Assembly (NCBI RefSeq): GCF_022458985.1
Contig: NC_061789.1
Coordinates: 6,490,357 to 6,554,356, forward strand
From: Mugil cephalus
Taxonomy: Eukaryota; Chordata; Actinopteri; Mugiliformes; Mugilidae
DNA length: 64,000 nucleotides
Direction: 5' to 3'
The notes beneath the pieces are model-generated. The model was not told the DNA's origin. It saw only the letters and a list, made by a program, of their open reading frames with translations, and searched no databases. This document shows positions 61,000 to 64,000 of this stretch, piece by piece (position 1 is the stretch's first letter; every line of letters starts with the position of its first letter). The position numbers and the translations under genes are program-made.

Positions 61000-61693
61000 A
61001 AATAATTACACAGTGATGATATTTGATCATATTCAGTTTGATTTGATTTTTGTTTAACGTCCTTTTTCAGTTTTTATAATAAAAGAGTAAATATGTATGC
61101 TAACGAAACACTTTCTTTCATCATTCTCTAAAAAGCTGTTGCTCACTCATGATAGCGATGATTGTACATTTGCTATATGTGTTGCTTGCATGTTGCTTTT
61201 TTCTGTTACCGTCCTCTCAGGGAAGAATAATCAAAATAAAAAATGCTTATGAGAACACATCTTATATTGATCCAGTGTGAAGACTGCTTAATATTTCTTC
61301 ATTAGACTGCAACTAAAATATGACTAGACCACTAAGACGATGGCAAAAAAGAGTGACAAAGGAAGAATAAGTGTTACAGTTGACAAGTACCATGAAGTTA
61401 TGGTTTAGTTATGAACAAAGACAATCCAATTTAAATGAACTATATAAACATTTAACTATCTGCATAAATGTACCAAAGAAGCACTCGAAGTAAGTACATT
61501 CCTGAGCATTTGCACATTTCCAGGCAGCTAGGGAAATATAAATAATGGTAAAGTTCAAATTCAGAGGTGCAGGACATGACTGTTAAATAAAGACATACAA
61601 GATCAAAACCATTTGTTCATTATTATATTGATGCTTGTTGATACTCGTACCTTTTCTTGCCATCGTATCATTATAATTCACAATTCTTCTTAC

Positions 61694-62002
61694 CAGAGCA
61701 GACGACCCCAGCGTCTTTGCCGTGTCCACAGTTGTGTATCCCAAGTCCTCTGTGCTGACAGTGACTTAGAGAGCTCTCGTTTCCTGAACAGGCCACATCG
61801 TCGAGCCAGATTTGTCCGGTTCCTTCACCAAAATGAGCGGACCCAGGAGCACTCAGAGCCGTCCCACAGCTCAGCTGTCTGCAGACCACGTTTGCATCAT
61901 TTATGTCCCAGCCGACATCACAGACTGTCCCCCAGACACCTTTGTGGAAGATTTCAACTCTTCCAGAGCACAAAGTAGGCCCAGCTAACCTGATCTCAGC
62001 AC
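61694..62002 (-). CDS. SRCR exon a31 (AEI class)
   Basis: Eight cysteines, VCDVGWD. Same translation as a16 and a22. Confidence 0.89.
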
Positions 62003-62189
62003 CTAACAACAGATCACAGACTCAGATGCTGGAGAAGACACATTTTCAACATTTTCTGTTAGTTTTCTTACTGCTTCTACCATTTCATCATGAAAACACG
62101 CTTGTTTCCCCAAGAAACTATTGAAAGACAGATACAAACAAATAAGAGGTTGATAGAACTCATATTAAATTGGATTTACAGTTACAGTT

Positions 62190-62440
62190 ACAGGAGGAAT
62201 AGCATTGCAGCCAGTGATGCCCACAGACTAAATAAACTGAACAGGAAGGCTGGTGCTATCATTGGCTGCAGATAGGAAACTTTTGAGGTGGTGGTGGAGA
62301 GGAAGACACTAAATAAACTGTCATCAGTCATGGATAGCCTTGACCACCCTCTCCACCAGATAATAGACACACAACAGAGCTCCTTCTCCGTGAGAGTCAG
62401 ACAACTCTGTTGTCGCAAAGAACATTACAGCAAGTCATTC
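62190..62440 (+). mobile_element. LINE ORF2 C-terminal fragment, fourth copy
   Basis: Copy of 50845-51095. Confidence 0.65.
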
Positions 62441-62477
62441 CTGCCTCGTGAAAGTACTTATTGAAAAGTCTTCCCAC

Positions 62478-62786
62478 CTGTACAGCTGACTCCAGCGTCC
62501 TTCCCGTGTCCACAGTTGTGTGTCCCAAGTCCACCGTGCTGACAATGACTTAGAGAGCCCTCATTTCCTGAACACGCCACATCATCGAGCCATATTCCTC
62601 CGGTTCCTTCACCAAAATGAGCAGACCCAGGAGCACTCAGAGCCGTCCCACAGCTCAGCTGTCTGCAGACCACGTTTGCATCATTTATGTCCCAGTCGTC
62701 ATCACAGACTGTTCCCCAGGAGTCACCGTGGTAGATTTCAACTCTTCCAGAGCACAAAGTAGACCCAGCTAACCTGATGTTATCAT
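62478..62786 (-). CDS. SRCR exon a32 (DDN class)
   Basis: Eight cysteines. [24 protein letters not shown] without a sequon. It is the intact sister of the frameshifted a23. Confidence 0.88.
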
Positions 62787-63034
62787 CTAGTGAACAAATC
62801 ACAAGCAAACCATTGCCAGAGAAGTCAAGACTTTGCTGTGAATGTACTTGGTCTTGCAACTAAACTCTGATAGAGATTTTAGCCTTTTCTACAATATAAA
62901 TTAGATTTACAATTTAAATTTTCTGTGCTTTTTTCTTCTCTTTAATTGTGAAAGCAGCATGGTTTTCACCACTTTGCACCACTTGTACGCAGTTCAGCTT
63001 GTTGGTGAAAGTACTTTTTGAAAAGGTTTCCCAC

Positions 63035-63343
63035 CTGTACAGGTGACTCCAGCGTCCTCGCTGTGTTTACAGTTGTGTGTCCCAAGTCCTCTGTGCTGAC
63101 AATGACTTAGAGAGCTCTCACTTCCTGAACAGGCCACATTATTGAGCCAGATTTCTCCGGTTCCTTCACCAAAATGAGCAGAAGCAGGAGCACTCAGAGC
63201 CCTCCCACAGTTCAGCTGTCTGCAGACCACGTTTGCATCATTTATGTCCCAGTTGTCATCACAGACTGTTCCCCAGACACCGTTGTGGTAGATTTCAACT
63301 CTTCCAGAGCACAGAGTAGACCCAACTAACCTGATCTCAACAC
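63035..63343 (-). CDS. SRCR exon a33 (VEI variant)
   Basis: Eight cysteines. The acceptor side reads GTGTTGAG, giving VEI, the same as receptor A SRCR2. Otherwise equal to a24. It is the last exon before the window ends; the signal peptide must be further upstream. Confidence 0.88.
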
Positions 63344-63499
63344 CTGATGAAAGATCACAGAGACAGTTGCTGGAGAAGATGCACATTTTTTGTTAGTATT
63401 CTTATTGTTTCTAACATTCCAACCTGTCTGCATCTCTCAGAAACTATTGAAAGACAGACGGAACTAAAGAAGTGTTCGCACAAGTGCCAGACTTATATT

Positions 63500-64000
63500 A
63501 AATTGGATTCAGGCTAGACTGGAGATGACTCTTGCTCAGTCAAAAGATCCAGTAGCTAGGTGTGTATTGTCAATCACAAGTTGTGAAATCAAATCAACAT
63601 GATACAGACAGATGTTTGTCGTTGGGCTGTTCCACGGTGTGTTGTCTAGTACAGATGTGTACTGTGAAATAAAGTCTAAGGAGGAAACATCTTAGCTGGG
63701 GAGCATGCTAAAGGTGAGGCTAGCTGAGTGGTTTTTGTAGTTAGTAGTAGGGCTAAGTTAAGTCTCTTGGTTGAAGGCTGCATGGTGACTGCATTGAGGA
63801 GGGTGACTCCAGAAACGCACTGTTCAGCCTTCTTGAAGTGCCATGGGCCTAGAGGTGACCATTCGAAAACCCCAATTATGTGGCGCATACTGCCTACTAC
63901 CGTTGGCTAGGCTAGTTAGCTGGTGTCTTCTTGTTGTGTGCTAGTTGGTAGCTGATGGGTAGCCTACTGGCATTTTATTTTTTTTCTAATTGGATTGGGT
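63500..64000. repeat. Partial copy of 52155-52650, cut by window end
   Basis: Nearly the same sequence as the composite LINE/PLE region, offset about 11.35 kb. The duplication continues past the window. Confidence 0.85.

Overview
This window is vertebrate, almost certainly teleost, nuclear DNA. The genes are split by GT-AG introns. The receptor domains are immunoglobulin (Ig) and scavenger-receptor cysteine-rich (SRCR) types. The repeat load is typical of fish: Tc1, hAT, Penelope-like (PLE), Ty3/gypsy, Rex1/L2-like LINEs and microsatellites. All recognisable host genes lie on the minus strand.

Layout from low to high coordinates. (1) 433-1262: a two-exon small heat-shock protein. (2) 3707-8573: receptor A, a complete nine-exon gene of 692 aa in my reconstruction: signal peptide, two SRCR domains, three Ig domains, one membrane segment and an acidic tail with repeated Tyr-x-Asn sites. 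(3) 11494-16479: receptor B, a shorter relative (signal peptide, a decayed SRCR exon, one Ig domain, membrane segment, related tail). If the SRCR exon is skipped, the other exons join in frame to 268 aa. A decayed Tc1 element carrying an hAT insertion sits in one of its introns. (4) About 16.6-19.95 kb: no gene seen, two small DNA elements. (5) 20011-20304: an orphan Ig exon, then a LINE and Ty3/gypsy graveyard (20.5-22.75 kb). (6) 22.8-63.3 kb: a large array of SRCR exons, 32 intact and one frameshifted. Almost all are 309 bp with phase-1 borders, so any of them can be spliced to any other. The array has grown by recent multi-kilobase duplications with offsets near 6.7, 7.2 and 11.34 kb. The duplicated blocks carry the same truncated SRCR relics, Ig-exon relics, LINE pieces and inverted PLE ends. 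Neither end of the array gene is complete here: its signal peptide must lie beyond 64000, and no membrane or tail exon was found below 22833.

Together the window looks like an innate or lymphoid receptor cluster built on a DMBT1/CD163/WC1-like SRCR module. Two compact receptors carry tails that resemble an adaptor such as LAT (possible Grb2-family docking), next to an expanding, probably copy-number-variable SRCR array. Function is inferred from domain content. Exon borders were read by eye from splice consensus, frame and phase; no RNA data or database search was available.
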